A DNA stretch of 64,000 bases. It comes from Adiantum capillus-veneris. Taxonomy: Eukaryota; Streptophyta; Polypodiopsida; Polypodiales; Pteridaceae. The DNA lies in NCBI GenBank assembly GCA_014529385.2, contig CM043942.1:109759141-109823140 (forward strand), in the 5' to 3' direction. The notes below the pieces were generated by a model. It ran no database searches. It was not told where the DNA came from and saw only the letters and a list, made by a program, of their open reading frames with translations. Within the stretch, counting starts at the first letter, position 1. Every line of letters begins with the position of its first letter. Made by a program: the position numbers and the translations under genes. Below are positions 1 to 12,870 of this stretch, one piece after another.

Positions 1-3000
1 AAATGTGAGCAATATGAAAATGAAATTGCAAAAGGAACTTTGCCCACCTCATTTGATTGTCGACGGAGAGCTTGGTCTACGTCATGAAGTACTTAAGGCT
101 TTGGTGATTCATCCGTAGAATGAAAGGAGTCTCCAATAAATAGTGCTTCCACGGGTTTAAGGCATGTAGAACTATGAGGAGTTCCTTTTCACATATGCCT
201 AGAGCTTGCTTAAGAGGGTCAAGCCTTCGACTTTCATAGGCTATGGTGTGTCCTTCTTGGAGCAAAACAGCTCCAAGGCAATCACCACAAGTGTCACATT
301 GAACCTCAAATGGATTTGAGAGATCCGACAATGTAAGCACAAATTGAGAGATAAGCTTTTCGAAAGCATTGTTCTCCTTGGCAGACCATGTATACCTGAC
401 GTTTTTCTTTGTTAGGTCATGTAATGGTCCCGCGATTTGTGATAACTTTTCTATGAAGCGTCTATAGTATGCACACATACCTATAAAGCTTCTTATTTCA
501 TGTAGATTCCTTGGATTACGCCATCCTTTTATATACCTCTAGTTTTGATGGATCCATTTGGATGCCATCTTGAGAGATAATGTGACCTAAATACTGAATC
601 TCTTGTAAGAAAAACTCACTTTTCTTTCGATTAATATAAAGTTTATTCTCTTGTAAGACTTGAAATATTACCTGGAGGTGTTGCTCGTGTTCATCTAGTG
701 CATTAGAGTAGATGATTATATCATCAAAGAACACTCCAGTAAAAGTTCGGTGAGGCCTGAATAGCTTCTCCATCAAGCCGTTAAATGTGGTTGGTGCATT
801 GGTCAAGCCAAAAGGCATGACAATGTATTCGTAAAGACCAAACGTAGTGTAAAATGCGTTCTTTACAATGTCTTGATCAACTGTCCTTATTTTATGGTAG
901 CCACTTTTTAGGTCAATCCTACTGAAGTAGGTCAACCCTTGTAGCTTATCAAATAGGTATTCTACTTGTGGAATGGGAAACCTATTCTTGATAGTGATCC
1001 TGTTTAGTGCTCTATAGTCGACACACATACGTATGTGTCATCTTTCTTTTGCACTAATAGCACGGGTGAGAAAAATAGAGACGAGCTAGGCCTACCCATG
1101 CCCTTCTCTACTAACTCATGCACTTGCCGCATAATCTCCTCTTGTTGAGCTTGAGAAACTCTATAAGGAGGTTTATTAGGTGGTGAAATTCCTGGAAGAA
1201 GTTCAATTGCATGGTCATCATTGCCTAGTTTAGGAGGTAGTTCACAAGGGATGTCGTCTAAATAAAAACATCTTGAAATCCCTTGAGAAAATTGGATAAC
1301 TAAAATTCCTTATGATTGTTTATATTTTCTTTTGGTAAAGCATTAGGTTCATTTTGAGAATCTTTAACAAAAATCATGTACATGGAAATAGAGATCTTTA
1401 TTGACTTATTGAAAGCTTGTGTATGTACGATGGGTATGGTGTTACCCAACTCCTTAGCATCTATGTACATATCTTTTTCCATGAACCTAAAGTAGATTTT
1501 CCTTTCAGGGAATTTAACATTGGCAGCCATGCTATCGAACCATGGTGCCCCTAGGATTACATCCTCATGCTTGAGAGGAGAGATAAAGAAGTCCTCCTTG
1601 TTCACATAGCTTTGGACATGGAGCCTCAATTTCCCAATTGAGGGAGTGATTGAAGCTTCTTGCCCCTTGACAGCACCATCGGCGGGTAGGACATCTCCCA
1701 TCTCATATGCTTGGATGCCTAGCTTGGTGGCCAACTCTATGGATATGAATTGTGAGTAGAACCAGGGTCAAAGAGAATAAAAGCATCATATTCTCTTACC
1801 TTTGCATGGCATAGAGGAGATCCTTTGTGGTGAGCATCCTCTTCGTGGATTTCAACCAAGGTAGCTCTAGGAGGCTCATTTTGTGTATTCTTGTGGGGAC
1901 AATCACGATAAGCATGCCCTTGCTCCCCGCACTTGAAACAGTCTATCTTTACGATAATGCTCTAGCTATTTAGGAGAGAGTTTATTTTTGCCTTTATAAA
2001 CTCCCTTCTCCTTAGCTTTGTTGTTGTGGGCGTTGCCTTTACGAGACTTTGGACAGTGTCCTTCCCCTTAGGCTCGTTATTACATTCCTTGTTCTCCATG
2101 GGCTTAAGATTTCTCTTAGCCCCTTGTTGGAAATTGATTCGTGAAGCCACCATGGTATGGTGTATGACCGCAGATATGGTGTGTGGCCTTTGGGAGTTGA
2201 CATAATCCGCCATATCTTCAGTTAGACCTGCACAAAAATGTTGTTTTTACTCTCCAAAATCTATCTTTTTGAAGACAGTGGCTTTGAGATGTAAGTCCCA
2301 AAACTTGTCTACATATTTATGAATAGATTCATAGGAAGAGAGCTTCAAGCTTCGCCATTCGGTGAGTAATTTATCTTTGGTATCGGTAACCAAAAACTGA
2401 TTCGTGATGGAAGATCTTAAAGGTTTCCATGTTCATGGAGCTTCACCATTTGCCCCTAGGCTAGAACACCATTGCCTGGAGGACTTTTGAAAATGCATAG
2501 CTAGTAGCTTAGAGGACTCCATGAAGCCCTCATCTCCAAACACCGCATCGAATTGTTGAATGAAGGCCAAGACTTTGTCCGTAGCACCAAAGGTGCCATC
2601 ATAGGTAACAAAAGAAATGTTCTTTCCTCCCTCTTTGAACTTTTTTAGCTTGGACGACCTCTTCCACGCGGCATAGGATTTCCTATGGACTCTTCTTTTT
2701 GGTGGTTTGAAAGTTGCACCATCACTTTCTTCAGAAGAGGAAGAATTTGACAACGATGGAGACGAGGGTGACCTCTTCCTTTCCTTTTTCTTCCCTTGTT
2801 CCTCCTTGTCCGCACCATCACTTTCTTCATAAGAGGAAGAGGATGAAGAAAATGGAGAAGAGGGTGACCTCTTTCTTGCCTTTTTCTTCTCTTGTTTTCT
2901 CTCGTACCTCTTTGAATTATGGTGTGGAGAAGTGTGCGATGGTCTTCTCCGTTTAGCGGGTGATGGAGAGAGTTTTGCCAGCCATCTTCGTGGAGCCATC

Positions 3001-3273
3001 TCCGTCGAGGTGGTAGGAGACTCACTTTTTTCTCGTTCTTTCAGTGGGGGCTCTACCATTGAAACTTGAGTTCTCCTTTGGGAAGGAGATGCGTCGTCAA
3101 GTAGTAGATTTTTGAACCCTTCGTACGGATCCTCTTCTTCTTCCCTTATCGGAGAGAGGCCTCTTTTGGAAGTTTCACAAGGAGGCTTCCTAGGCACTCT
3201 CTCCTCTTGGCGGGGAGTGTGAGAATCCCATGAGCACGTAGCTGTTGTTGCACTACACTTTGGAAGGATGGGT
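1..3273 (-). pseudogene. Ty3/gypsy copy B gag-pol, broken, 3' part runs off the window
   Basis: Minus-strand remnant of a gypsy polyprotein. From right to left it reads gag (about 3270-2280, with an S/K/R-rich disordered stretch), a damaged zinc-knuckle region (about 1960-1900), aspartic protease region (1734-1300), reverse transcriptase (1028-516, with the FFDDIIIYS catalytic motif at about 745-720) and RNase H (478-77). The order and sequence match copy A (5732-10670) closely, so it belongs to the same family. It has several stops and frameshifts, including a stop in RT at about 516-519 and one in the protease/RT link near 1300, so it cannot make a full protein. Integrase and the 3' LTR would lie left of base 1. 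Its gag continues at 21999 after the insertion described below. Confidence 0.9.
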
Positions 3274-3310
3274 CATTAGGAAATTTCGGAGGTCATTTGG
3301 AGGGCCATAT
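3274..3310 (+). repeat. Left terminal inverted repeat
   Basis: Begins CATTAGGAAATTTCGGAGG. Over 37 bases it matches the reverse complement of 21962-21998 with three mismatches (positions 7, 22 and 34). It starts exactly where homology to gypsy gag stops. Confidence 0.85.
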
Positions 3311-3730
3311 GAAGGAGAGAGAAAATAGAGCGCGTCCAATGAGCAAGAGGGCTACGTTACATAGGAAAATACGTGGAAAGACTCAAAAAATAGGAAAATA
3401 TTTTAAAAACTTTCACGAATATAAGATTGTGGCATCGTAACTTCTTTGCTTTTACCGAGTTGTTAGGTGCATGTGTCCAACACCTACACTTTGCCTAGAA
3501 GGCCAAGTAGTAGCATATCCTCAATTACAATATCAACTTCAATAAGTGCAGAGAACCAATGGGTTGGACAAAGGATAAACAAAGGTTCATGGGTCCTCAT
3601 GCAACCAAAAAGAGCGAAGAGGTCTAGTGCTATCAATGTTTACCGCTCATCATGGAAGGCCAAAGTGTTGGATTTCAAAGTTGAAACCGGCAAAAGATCT
3701 ATAAAGGAAGTTCTTGTTCAGCATGTGTTT

Positions 3731-5314
3731 TGTCATAATAATCAATATCTAATTCTCCTAAATGATTTTCTCATATTAAACTGATCATTTAATGTGGGGA
3801 AGGCCAGGGGAGAAAAAGCTAGAATATTGGTTAAGCTAGCAGACCCGCCACAGTAGGGATCCAAAGGAGGGAAAATAGGGATCCATAGGGGGGGCCATCT
3901 GCAAAAGAGCCATGTGCAACAATGGGCTAAAAAGACCCTAAGGTTCAGCCCATTAAGACTTCCAAAATGCTAAGGTTCCAAAATTCAAAGGTTGTGTCCA
4001 AAGGTCAACCCTAGGGAAAATTGGATGCTTTGTGTGTGCCCTGAAAGTCTTTCCACATTCCTACATGGGAGGGGGCGAGCCCTAAAGGTAGGGGATGAGA
4101 GAGAAAGCCACACAACACACACAGGCTCCCTTTACACAAAGGGAATGAGGGACACATGTCAGCTCCCTAGGCCAGATGCCCGCAAGGTGTGCCCAATTTC
4201 TATTGGATGATCCTTGAAGTGGACCAACGAGAATTAAGCTAGAGTAAATCTAGTTTAATTAATTTAAAAACATTTAATAAAAGAAACCAATGAGAATTAA
4301 GTCTCCTAGAAGACTATTGGGCAGTCTCCCAAGGGGTCCAATGAGCATTCAGGAGCCCCATGGCTTGCCATATTCCTATTGGCCAGGAGGCAAAGGGGTC
4401 CAATGAGAGTTTAGTTTAATTATTTAATTACCTAAAGCTCTCATAAAGGGGAAAGGGGGACACATGTCAGAAGGCTATCACTTATGCTGCTTAACTGTAA
4501 TTGGCTTGACTTAGGGAGGGCCAATGAGGCTTCAACAAGAGCAATTAGCAAGAGGGCTCGCCCAAGAGAGAGGGGGGGGCTGATTTTTGCAAGGCATTAT
4601 CACACACACTCACACAAGCTCATGTGTGAAGAAAGAGAAGACTATCTCTTCCCAAGCTTTAATGGAGAACTCATCACCTACTCCAAGCTTGTGAGATAGA
4701 AGCCTACCTCAACACTCTCTTGGCAAGTGGATGCAAATCCAACCAAGAGCCAAGCTTCAATGCATGCTCATCTCCTCTACCAAGCTAATTACTAAGCTAA
4801 GCTATGCTACATATGAGTGATTATGTGAGGAGATGTACATCTTTCTCGTAAGATACTCCTTCTTCCTCTCAATCTACTCTCATACCTTGCTAGCTCTCAC
4901 CATCTTCGAAGGTGTGTGAGGTCTTGGGTCTGAGAACGGGGATAATTCAAGTTGTGTTTGTTAAGGGTTTTGCTGAGTGCATGAAGTTTCCATCTTCATT
5001 GCACTAGCTAGTCTTGAAGGAACACAAAGAATTGTATTGTACAATGTCTCTCTTGATGGGAGAAACCATAATACAAAGCCTTTTGGAGGGGGGACCGGCT
5101 CCATGAAAATCCGGTCCTCAACTGTTGTCAATAGCTTAATTTCTCTATCTTTTGAAAGTATTTTCCATGCTATCTAACTAGGTGTTATGCTTTTTGTTGC
5201 TCTCTCCACCCAAGCACTCTTGTAATTCTCATTAGGAATCTATTCTAATGAAATGCCCACTATGTTCATGCTAATTTCCGCTACACATAAGTTATTAGGC
5301 CATTAAATGTTACA
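3731..5314 (+). repeat. 5' LTR of copy A
   Basis: 1584 bp, TGTCATAATA...AATGTTACA. Nearly identical to 10998-12570. It contains short GA/CA simple repeats. Confidence 0.96.
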
Positions 5315-5315
5315 T

Positions 5316-5327
5316 TGGTATCAGAGC
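5316..5327 (+). promoter_or_regulatory. Primer-binding site of copy A
   Basis: TGGTATCAGAGC, one base after the 5' LTR. Complementary to initiator tRNA-Met, the commonest primer of plant LTR retrotransposons. Confidence 0.95.
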
Positions 5328-5731
5328 TCAAGGTTTCTCTTTTCTTGCTCAAGAAGGGAGGTCCTCAAGCTAGCTACAAATGGTTGGTATTATTAATTGC
5401 CTGTGAGTAAGTAGAATAGGGATTTTTCAGCCTTGCAGTGCGCCTGCCTTCGTGCAGTTAATGGGGCATCACCGTCGAAAGCTATGGTCTTAATAGTGGA
5501 GTCCTACGGGGCTTGCCTACGGCTTAACCACTATTGAGCTATTAGAAGCTTGACAGGAGCCGGTGTTGTTTTGGTGTCGAAAGACCCTCTCTTCTATTCC
5601 TTGCAATTAATGGTATTCGAGCCGCAGGTACAGTAGCTTGAGTGCTTTTTCTAAAGGGGTAAAGAGGAGTAGCAACTAGGGCTTGAAGTGCCAAAGTATA
5701 CCTAAAAAGTTTACACCTAAAAGTTGTTAGA

Positions 5732-8700
5732 ATGGCTGACAATAGTAAAGAGAGTGAAATTAATGTTGATAACTTTGATTTTTCTCATGAGTAGGCTACT
5801 AATGATGCTTCAATGCTTGTTAACTATCTTGTTTCTAGGCTTCAACAAGCCATGGGCAATCCATCTCTACAAAGTGAAGTGCAACGGCAGCTCCGTGCTC
5901 ATGGGATTCTCCAAGCTCATCACCATGATGAGAGAACACCTAGGAAGCCTCATTGTGAGACTACCAAAAGAGGTCTCTCTCCGATTCGGGAAGAAGAAGA
6001 GAATCCATATGAAGGGCTCAAGAATTTACTTCTTGATGATGCATCTCCTTCCCAAAGGAGAACTCAAGAGCTTCCACCGAAGGAACGAGAAAGAAGCGAG
6101 TCTCCCGCCACCTCGGCGGAGATGGCTCCACGAAGACGGCGGGCTAAACGCTCTCCATCACCACTAAAGCGGAAAAGACCATCACACTCTTCTCCATGTC
6201 ATAATTCAAAGAGGGGTGATAAAAAGCAAGAGAAGAAAAAGGCGAGAAAGAGGACACCCTCTTCTCCATCTTCTTCGTCCTCTTCCTCTTATGAAAGCTA
6301 TGGTGAAGACGACAAAGATCAAGACAAGAAAAAGGCGAGAAAGAGGTCACCCTCTTCTCCACCTTCTTCAAATTCTTCACCCTCTGAAGAAAGTGATGGT
6401 GCAACCTTTGAACCATCAAAAATAAGAGGCCATAGGAAATCCTATGCCGCATGGAAGAGGTCGTCCAAGTTGAAGAAATTCAAAGAGGGAGGGAAGAGCA
6501 TCTCTTTCCTTACCTATGATGGTACCTTTGGTGCTACAGACAAAGTCTTGGCCTTTATCCAACAATTCGATGCGGCGTTTGGAGATGAGGGCTTCACGGA
6601 GTCCTCTAAGCTACGCCATGTAGCTATGCACTTTCAAAAGTCCGCCAGACAATGGTGGTCTAGCCTACGAGCCAACGGTGAAGCTCCACAAACATGGAAA
6701 GCTTTAAGAGCTTCCATTATGAAGCAGTTTTTGGCCACCGATGCCAAAGACAAAGTACTCACCGAATGGCGAAGCTTAAAGCTCTCTCCCAATGAATCTA
6801 TCCACAAATATGTAGACAAGTTTTGGGACCTGCAACTCAAAGCCACTGTCTTCAAAAAGTTGGATTTTGGAGAGCAAAAGCAACAATTTTGTGCGGGCTT
6901 AACCGAAGAAATGGCGGAGTATGTCAACTCCCAAAGACCACGTACCATATCGGCGGTAATACACCACACTATGGTCGCCTCTCGAATCAATTTCCAAACG
7001 GGGGCAAAAAGAAATAATAAGCCCCTGGAAAACAAGGGTTCCAATGAGCCTAAGGGGAAGGACAATGTCCAAAAGTCTCCTAAGGGCAACTCCAACAAAG
7101 CTAAAGAGAAGGGAGTTTACAAAGGTAAGAATAAACTCTCTCCTGAAGAGCTTGAGCGTTATCGTAAGGATAACCGGTGTTTCAAGTGCGGCGAACAAGG
7201 GCATGCGTACCGCGCTTGTCCCCAAAAGAACAACCGCCAAGATCCTCCTAGAGATTCCTTGGTTGAAATCCAAGAGGAGGAGACTCACCAAACTCACCAC
7301 AAAGGATCTCCTCTATGCCATGCTTGGGGAAAGGTAAGAGAACATGATGCTTTTATTCTCTTTGACCCTGGTTCTACTCACAATTTTATATCTATAGAGT
7401 TGGCCACCAAGCTAGGAATACAATCCTACGAGATGGGAGATGTCCTACCCGCAGATAGTGCCTTCAAGGGGCAAGAAGCTTCAGTCACTCCCTTAATCGG
7501 GAAATTGAGGGGCTATGTGGACAAAGAGGACTTCTTTATCTCTCCTCTCAAGCATGAGGATCTAATCCTAGGGGCACCATGGTTTGACCGCCTGGCTGCC
7601 GATGTTAAATTTCCTGAAAGGAGAATCTCCTTTAAGTTCAGGGAAAAAGACATGTATATAGATGCTAAGGAAATGGGTAACACCATTCCCATTGTACATA
7701 CACCAGCTTTCAACAAGTCAATAAAGAGCTCTATTTCCGTGTACATGATTTTTGTTAAAGACTCTCAAAATGAACCTAATGCTTTAGCAAAAGAAAATAA
7801 AAGCAACCAAAAGGAATTAGAGTTATCCAATTTTCTCAAGGGGTTTCAAGATGTTTTTATTGACGACATCCCTTGTGAGCTACCTCCTAAACGAGGTAAT
7901 GATGATCCTGCAATTGAACTTCTTCCAAGAAGTTCACCGCCTAATAAACCTCCTTATAGAGTTTCTCAAGCTCAACAAGAGGAGATTATGCGGCAAGTGC
8001 ATGAGTTAGTTGAGAAGGGTATGGTTAGGCCAAGCTCATCTCCATTTTGCTCACCTGTGCTATTAGTGCAAAAGAAAGACGGCACATATCGTGTGTGTGT
8101 GTCGACTATAGAGCACTAAATAGGATCATTATCAAGAATAGGTTTCCTGTTCCACGGGTAGAAGACCTATTTGATAAGCTACAAGGATCGACCTACTTCA
8201 GTAGGGTTGACCTAAAAAGTGGCTATCATCAAATAAGGATAGTTGATCAAGACATTGTAAAGACCGCATTTCGTACTACATTTGGTCTTTACGAATATAT
8301 TGTCATGCCTTTTGGCTTGACCAATGCACCAGCCACATTCAGACGCTTGATGGAGAAGTTATTCAGGCCTCATCGAACCTTCACTGGAGTGTTCTTCGAT
8401 GATATTATCATCTACTCTAATTCATTGGAGGAACACAAGCAACACCTCCAAGTAATATTTCAAGTTTTAAGAGAGAATAAACTTTATGTTAATCGAAAGA
8501 AAAGTGAATTTTTCTTGCAAGAGATTCAGTATTTAGGTCACATTATCTCTCAAGATGGCATCCAAATGGATCCATCCAAGTTAGAGGTAATAAAAGGATG
8601 GCCTAAACCAAGGAATCTTCATGAACTAAAAAGCTTCATAGGTATGTGTGCATACTATAGACACTTCATAGAAAAGTTCTCACAAATTGCGGGACCATTA

Positions 8701-10670
8701 CATGACCTAACAAAGAAAAGCGTTAGGTATACATGGTCTGCTAAGGAGAACAATGCTTTCGAAAAGCTTAAAGAAAAGCTTATCTCTCAACCTGTGCTTA
8801 CACTACCGGATCTCTCAAAACCATTTGAGGTCCAATGCGATGCTTGTGGTGATTGCCTTGGAGCTATTTTGCTCCAAGAAGGGCACGCCATAGGCTATGA
8901 GAGTCTAAGGCTCGACCCTGTTGAGCAAGCTCTAGGCATATACGAAAAGGAACTCCTTGCAGTTCTACATGCCTTAGACTCATGGAAGCACTATTTATTG
9001 GGGACTCCTTTCATTCTGCGAACGGATCACCAAAGTCTTAAGTACTTCATGACGCAGACCAAGCTCTCCGACAAACAAATGAGGTGGGAAAATTTCCTTT
9101 CGCAATTTCATTTTCATATTGCTCACATTGATGGCAAGCATAATCAAGTAGCTGATGCACTCTCAAGACGGCCGAGAGTGAATGCGGTTTCCATAGCAAC
9201 TCACAATGATCTATCTTCAATGATAGATGAGTATGCTATTGATCCCGATTTTAGAGATGTGATTTCAGCCCTTGCATTAGGGAAGAAAGAAGAACCATTT
9301 ACTTTACAAGATGGTTATCTTCTCTATGGCAATAGACTATGCGTTACTAACTCACTACGTGAGAAAGTAATGTATGAATCTCATGCTCCACCTTATGCGG
9401 GGCATAGAGGGATTCAGTCTACCTTAAAGGGAATTGAAACATATTTCTATTGGCCTACCATGAAAGTGAACATACAAGAGTATGTTTCCAAATGTGTGGT
9501 ATGCCAAAAGACAAAATTTGATAAAGGGAAGCAACTTGGATTGCTTCAACCCTTGCCAATCCCTAATTCACCATGGGAGAGCATATCCATGGATTTTATC
9601 TTTGGATTGCCTAAGTCTATCCATGGGAATACGGGAATATGGACGATAGTAGACAGGTTTAGTAAACAAGCTCATTTTATACCTGTCAAAAAGACTATCA
9701 AAGCCCATCAAATGGCAACCCTCTTTATTTCACAAATTTTCAAGTACCATGGCTTGCCCATGTCCATAGTGTCGGATAGAGATCCTAGAATGACTAGTAA
9801 TTTTTGGAAGGGTCTCTTTGAGAATTTAGGAACAAGGCTAAACTTCTCTTCGGCCTATCATCCACAAACTGATGGCTAAAGTGAAATTGCTAACCTAACC
9901 ATTCTCGATCTACTAAAAGCCTATGTAACGGAAGTAGATCAAAGATCCCAATGGGAGAAGTACTTACCCTTAGTGGAGTATGCTTACAATAACACTGTAC
10001 ATACTTCCACGGGAAAAGCACCTTTCGAGGTAATTGAGGGAAGATCAAAAAGTCCCTTGCTACTTAAGGTACATGGGAAGATCTTCCCTGCAGATGAGTA
10101 TAGCCGAGACCTACAAGAATCTTTCCAAAAGATTAAGGATGCTATCTCTATCTCATAGCAAAGGCAAAAGGCTGCTGCTGACAAGCACAGAAGAGCCCAA
10201 GCCTTTAAAGAAAACGATTGGGTCTTGTTAAAGTTTCCCAAGGCTCGATTAAGGCACACAACGGGCAAGAATCCTACGGGTCACCAAAAGTACTATGCTA
10301 AACTAGCAAAAAGGTACTATGGTCCCTTTCAGATTCTTAGGCCAATCAATGAGATGGCTTATCAACTCAAGTTGCCCAATCATTGGCTCATACACAATGC
10401 TTTTCATGTGAGCCTATTAAAGCCTTACAAAGGAGAGCCACCTCAAGAACCAACTATTGAAGACCCACCGGAGATCGAGGACCAAGAAGAGGTGCTGCAG
10501 CCCGAGTCCATTCTCCGACATGAAGACAAGGTACTAAGAGGCGGTAAGACTATCTGACGATATCTTATTAAGTTTAAGAATTATCCTTTTGAAGATGCTA
10601 GATGGATGCAAGGCATACAATTAAAGGATAACCTAAACCTTGTCAATGCTTACAATGCTTCCCAAGAGTA
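5732..10670 (+). pseudogene. Copy A gag-pol polyprotein, interrupted
   Basis: The ATG at 5732 matches the gag start of copy B. A TAG at 5792-5794 interrupts it after 20 codons; a later in-frame ATG at 5813 opens a long frame to 8119. Domains in order: K/R/S-rich region (about 6120-6420), retrotransposon gag core (6640-6990), CCHC zinc knuckle CFKCGEQGHAYRAC (7180-7221), aspartic protease LFDPGSTHNFIS (7356-7391), RT with FFDDIIIYS (8394-8420), RNase H (8820-9170), integrase HHCC zinc region (9380-9510) and DDE core with DFIFG and SDRDPR, then a chromodomain-like end (about 10520-10660). A frameshift lies in a GT run at about 8090-8104. Further stops are at 9877-9879, 10156-10158 and 10555-10557; at least the first two fit a Gln codon changed by C-to-T. 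Confidence 0.93.
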
Positions 10671-10997
10671 AGCAAATGTACAAAATTTTTGTCTTATAAG
10701 ACTCTCTTTTTCTTTATTTGTGCACAAAAATGAAGTAGTATGCATGCTTAGATCAAGTTTGCGGAGACGACGTCTCCCAAACACCAAGTAGAGCTTGTCA
10801 CTCTACTATGGAAGACTGATAGGACATGCTTGCGGAAGCCTCAGGCTCTCAAGCGCCAAATGGACTAGTCATCCATTGTGGAATGATGTCGTAGGGTAAC
10901 ATAGGGATCCTCTACCCGCTAAGAAAAGGACTCATGAACATGCTTTATCTTCTCTACACCATAGTCGAGGACGACTATGATTTCAAGAGAGAGGTAA

Positions 10998-12570
10998 TGT
11001 CATAATAATCAATATCTAATTCTCCTAAATGATTTTTTCATATTAAACTAATCATTTAATGTGGGGAAGGCCAGGGGAGAAAAAGCTAGAATATTGGTTA
11101 AACTAGCAGACCGGCCACAGTAGGGATCCAAAGGAGGGAAAATAGGGATCCAAAGGGGGGGCCATCTGCAAAAGAGCCATGTGAAACAATGGGCTAAAAA
11201 GACCCTAAGGTTCAGCCCATTAAGACTTCCAAAATGCTAAGGTTCCAAAATTCAAAGGTTGTGTCCAAAGGTCAACCCTAGGGAAAATTGGATGCTTTGT
11301 GTGTGCCCTAAAAGTCTTTGCACATCCCTACATGGGACGGGGCGAGCCCTAAAGGTAGGGGATGAGAGAGAAAGCCACACACACACACATAGGCTCCCTT
11401 TACACAAAGGGAATGAGGGACACATGTCAGCTCCCTAGGCCAGATGCCCACAAGGTGTGCCCAATTTCTATTGGATGATCCTTGAAGTGGACCAACGAGA
11501 ATTAAGCTAGAGTAAATCTAGTTTAATTAATTTAAAAACATTTAATAAAAGAAACCAATGAGAATTAAGTCTCCTAGAAGACTATTGGGCAGTCTCCCAA
11601 GGGGTCCAATGAGCATTCAGGAGCCCCATGGCTTGCCATATTCCTATTGGCCAGGAGGCAAAGGGGTCCAATGAGAGTTTAGTTTAATTATTTAATTACC
11701 TAAAGCTCTCATAAAGGGGAAAGGGGGACACATGTCAGAAGGCTATCACTTATGCTGCTTAATTGTAATTGGCTTGACTTAGGGAGGGCCAATGAGGCTT
11801 CAACAAGAGCAATTAGCAAGAGGGCTCGCCCAAGAGAGAGGGGGGGGCTGATTTTTGCAAGGCATTATCACACACACATGTGTGAAGAAAGAGAAGACTA
11901 TCTCTTCCCAAGCTTTAATGGAGAACTCATCACCTACTCCAAGCTTGTGAGATAGAAGCCTACCTCAACACTCTCTTGGCAAGTGGATGCAAATCCAACC
12001 AAGAGCTAAGCTTCAATGCATGCTCATCTCCTCTACCAAGCTAATTACTAAGCTAAGCTATGATACATATGAGTGATTATGTGAGGAGATGTACATCTTT
12101 CTCGTAAGATACTCCTTCTTCCTCTCAATCTACTCTCATACCCTGCTAGCTCTCACCATCTTCGAAGGTGTGTGAGGTCTTGGGTCTGAGAACGGGGATA
12201 ATTCAAGTTGTGTTTGTTAAGTGTTTTGCTTAGTGCATGAAGTTTCCATCTTCATTGCACTAGCTAGTCTTGAAGGAACACAAAGAATTGTATTGTACAA
12301 TGTCTCTCTTGATGGGAGAAACCATAATACAAAGCCTTTTGGAGGGGGGACCGGGTCCATGAAAATCCGGTCCTCAACTGTTGTCAATAGCTTAATTTCT
12401 CTCTCTTTTGAAAGTATTGTCCATGCTATCTAACTAGGTGTTATGCTTTTTGTTGCTCTCTCCACCCAAGCACTCTTGTAATTCTCATTAGGAATCTATT
12501 CTAATGAAATGCCCACTATGTTCATGCTAATTTCCGCTACACATAAGTTATTAGGCCATTAAATGTTACA
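10998..12570 (+). repeat. 3' LTR of copy A
   Basis: 1573 bp. Preceded by the purine run AAGAGAGAGGTAA (about 10985-10997), the likely polypurine tract. Followed by the target duplication TGTTT. Confidence 0.96.
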
Positions 12571-12646
12571 TGTTTACCCATACAGACGTGATATCAAACG
12601 GTGAAAATGTGTCAGATATACATCAACCACGTTGCAATTGTCAGTA

Positions 12647-12870
12647 TTCTTGACATCTCAACTGCATTTGATTTTTCATTTCACTTATTGATACTCTCAT
12701 TTTAACTTTTGTTATATATTTTGCAACGTTTATCCCTCTTCTTATGAGCAATGGCTCCATTCTTCACATCTCAACTACATTAGATTTGTCATTTTAACTT
12801 ATTGATACTCTTAGTTTAACTCTTGTTATATATTTTGCAGATGTTTATCCCTCTTCTTATGAGCAATGGG
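12647..12870 (+). repeat. Tandem duplication of an intron end plus exon start in gene 1
   Basis: Two copies of about 112 bp (12647-12759 and 12760-12870). Each starts TTCTT(G/C)ACATCTCAACT and ends in CTTCTTATGAGCAATGG. The second copy has a good splice acceptor (TTTTGCAG before 12841); the first has TTTTGCAACG at the same place, which lacks AG. The duplication would allow only the second junction to be used. Confidence 0.85.

Larger units (their letters stand above)
3731..12570 (+). mobile_element. Complete Ty3/gypsy LTR retrotransposon, copy A
   Basis: An 8840-bp element bounded by LTRs 3731-5314 and 10998-12570 and flanked by the 5-bp target duplication TGTTT (3726-3730 and 12571-12575). 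The PBS, gag-pol and polypurine tract are in canonical positions. The pol order is protease, RT, RNase H, integrase, with a chromodomain-like tail, which marks it as a chromovirus-type Ty3/gypsy. The LTRs differ by only a small number of bases plus a roughly 12-bp indel in a CA run (near 4605 against 11873), so insertion was fairly recent. The internal frame nevertheless has four stops and one frameshift, so it probably moved with proteins made by another copy or decayed soon after. It sits inside an exon of gene 1. Confidence 0.97.

Noticed and set aside
3992-5177. Short plus-strand frames inside the copy A LTR, repeated at 11752-12433
   Set aside because: They lie wholly in LTR sequence and recur only because the LTR is duplicated.
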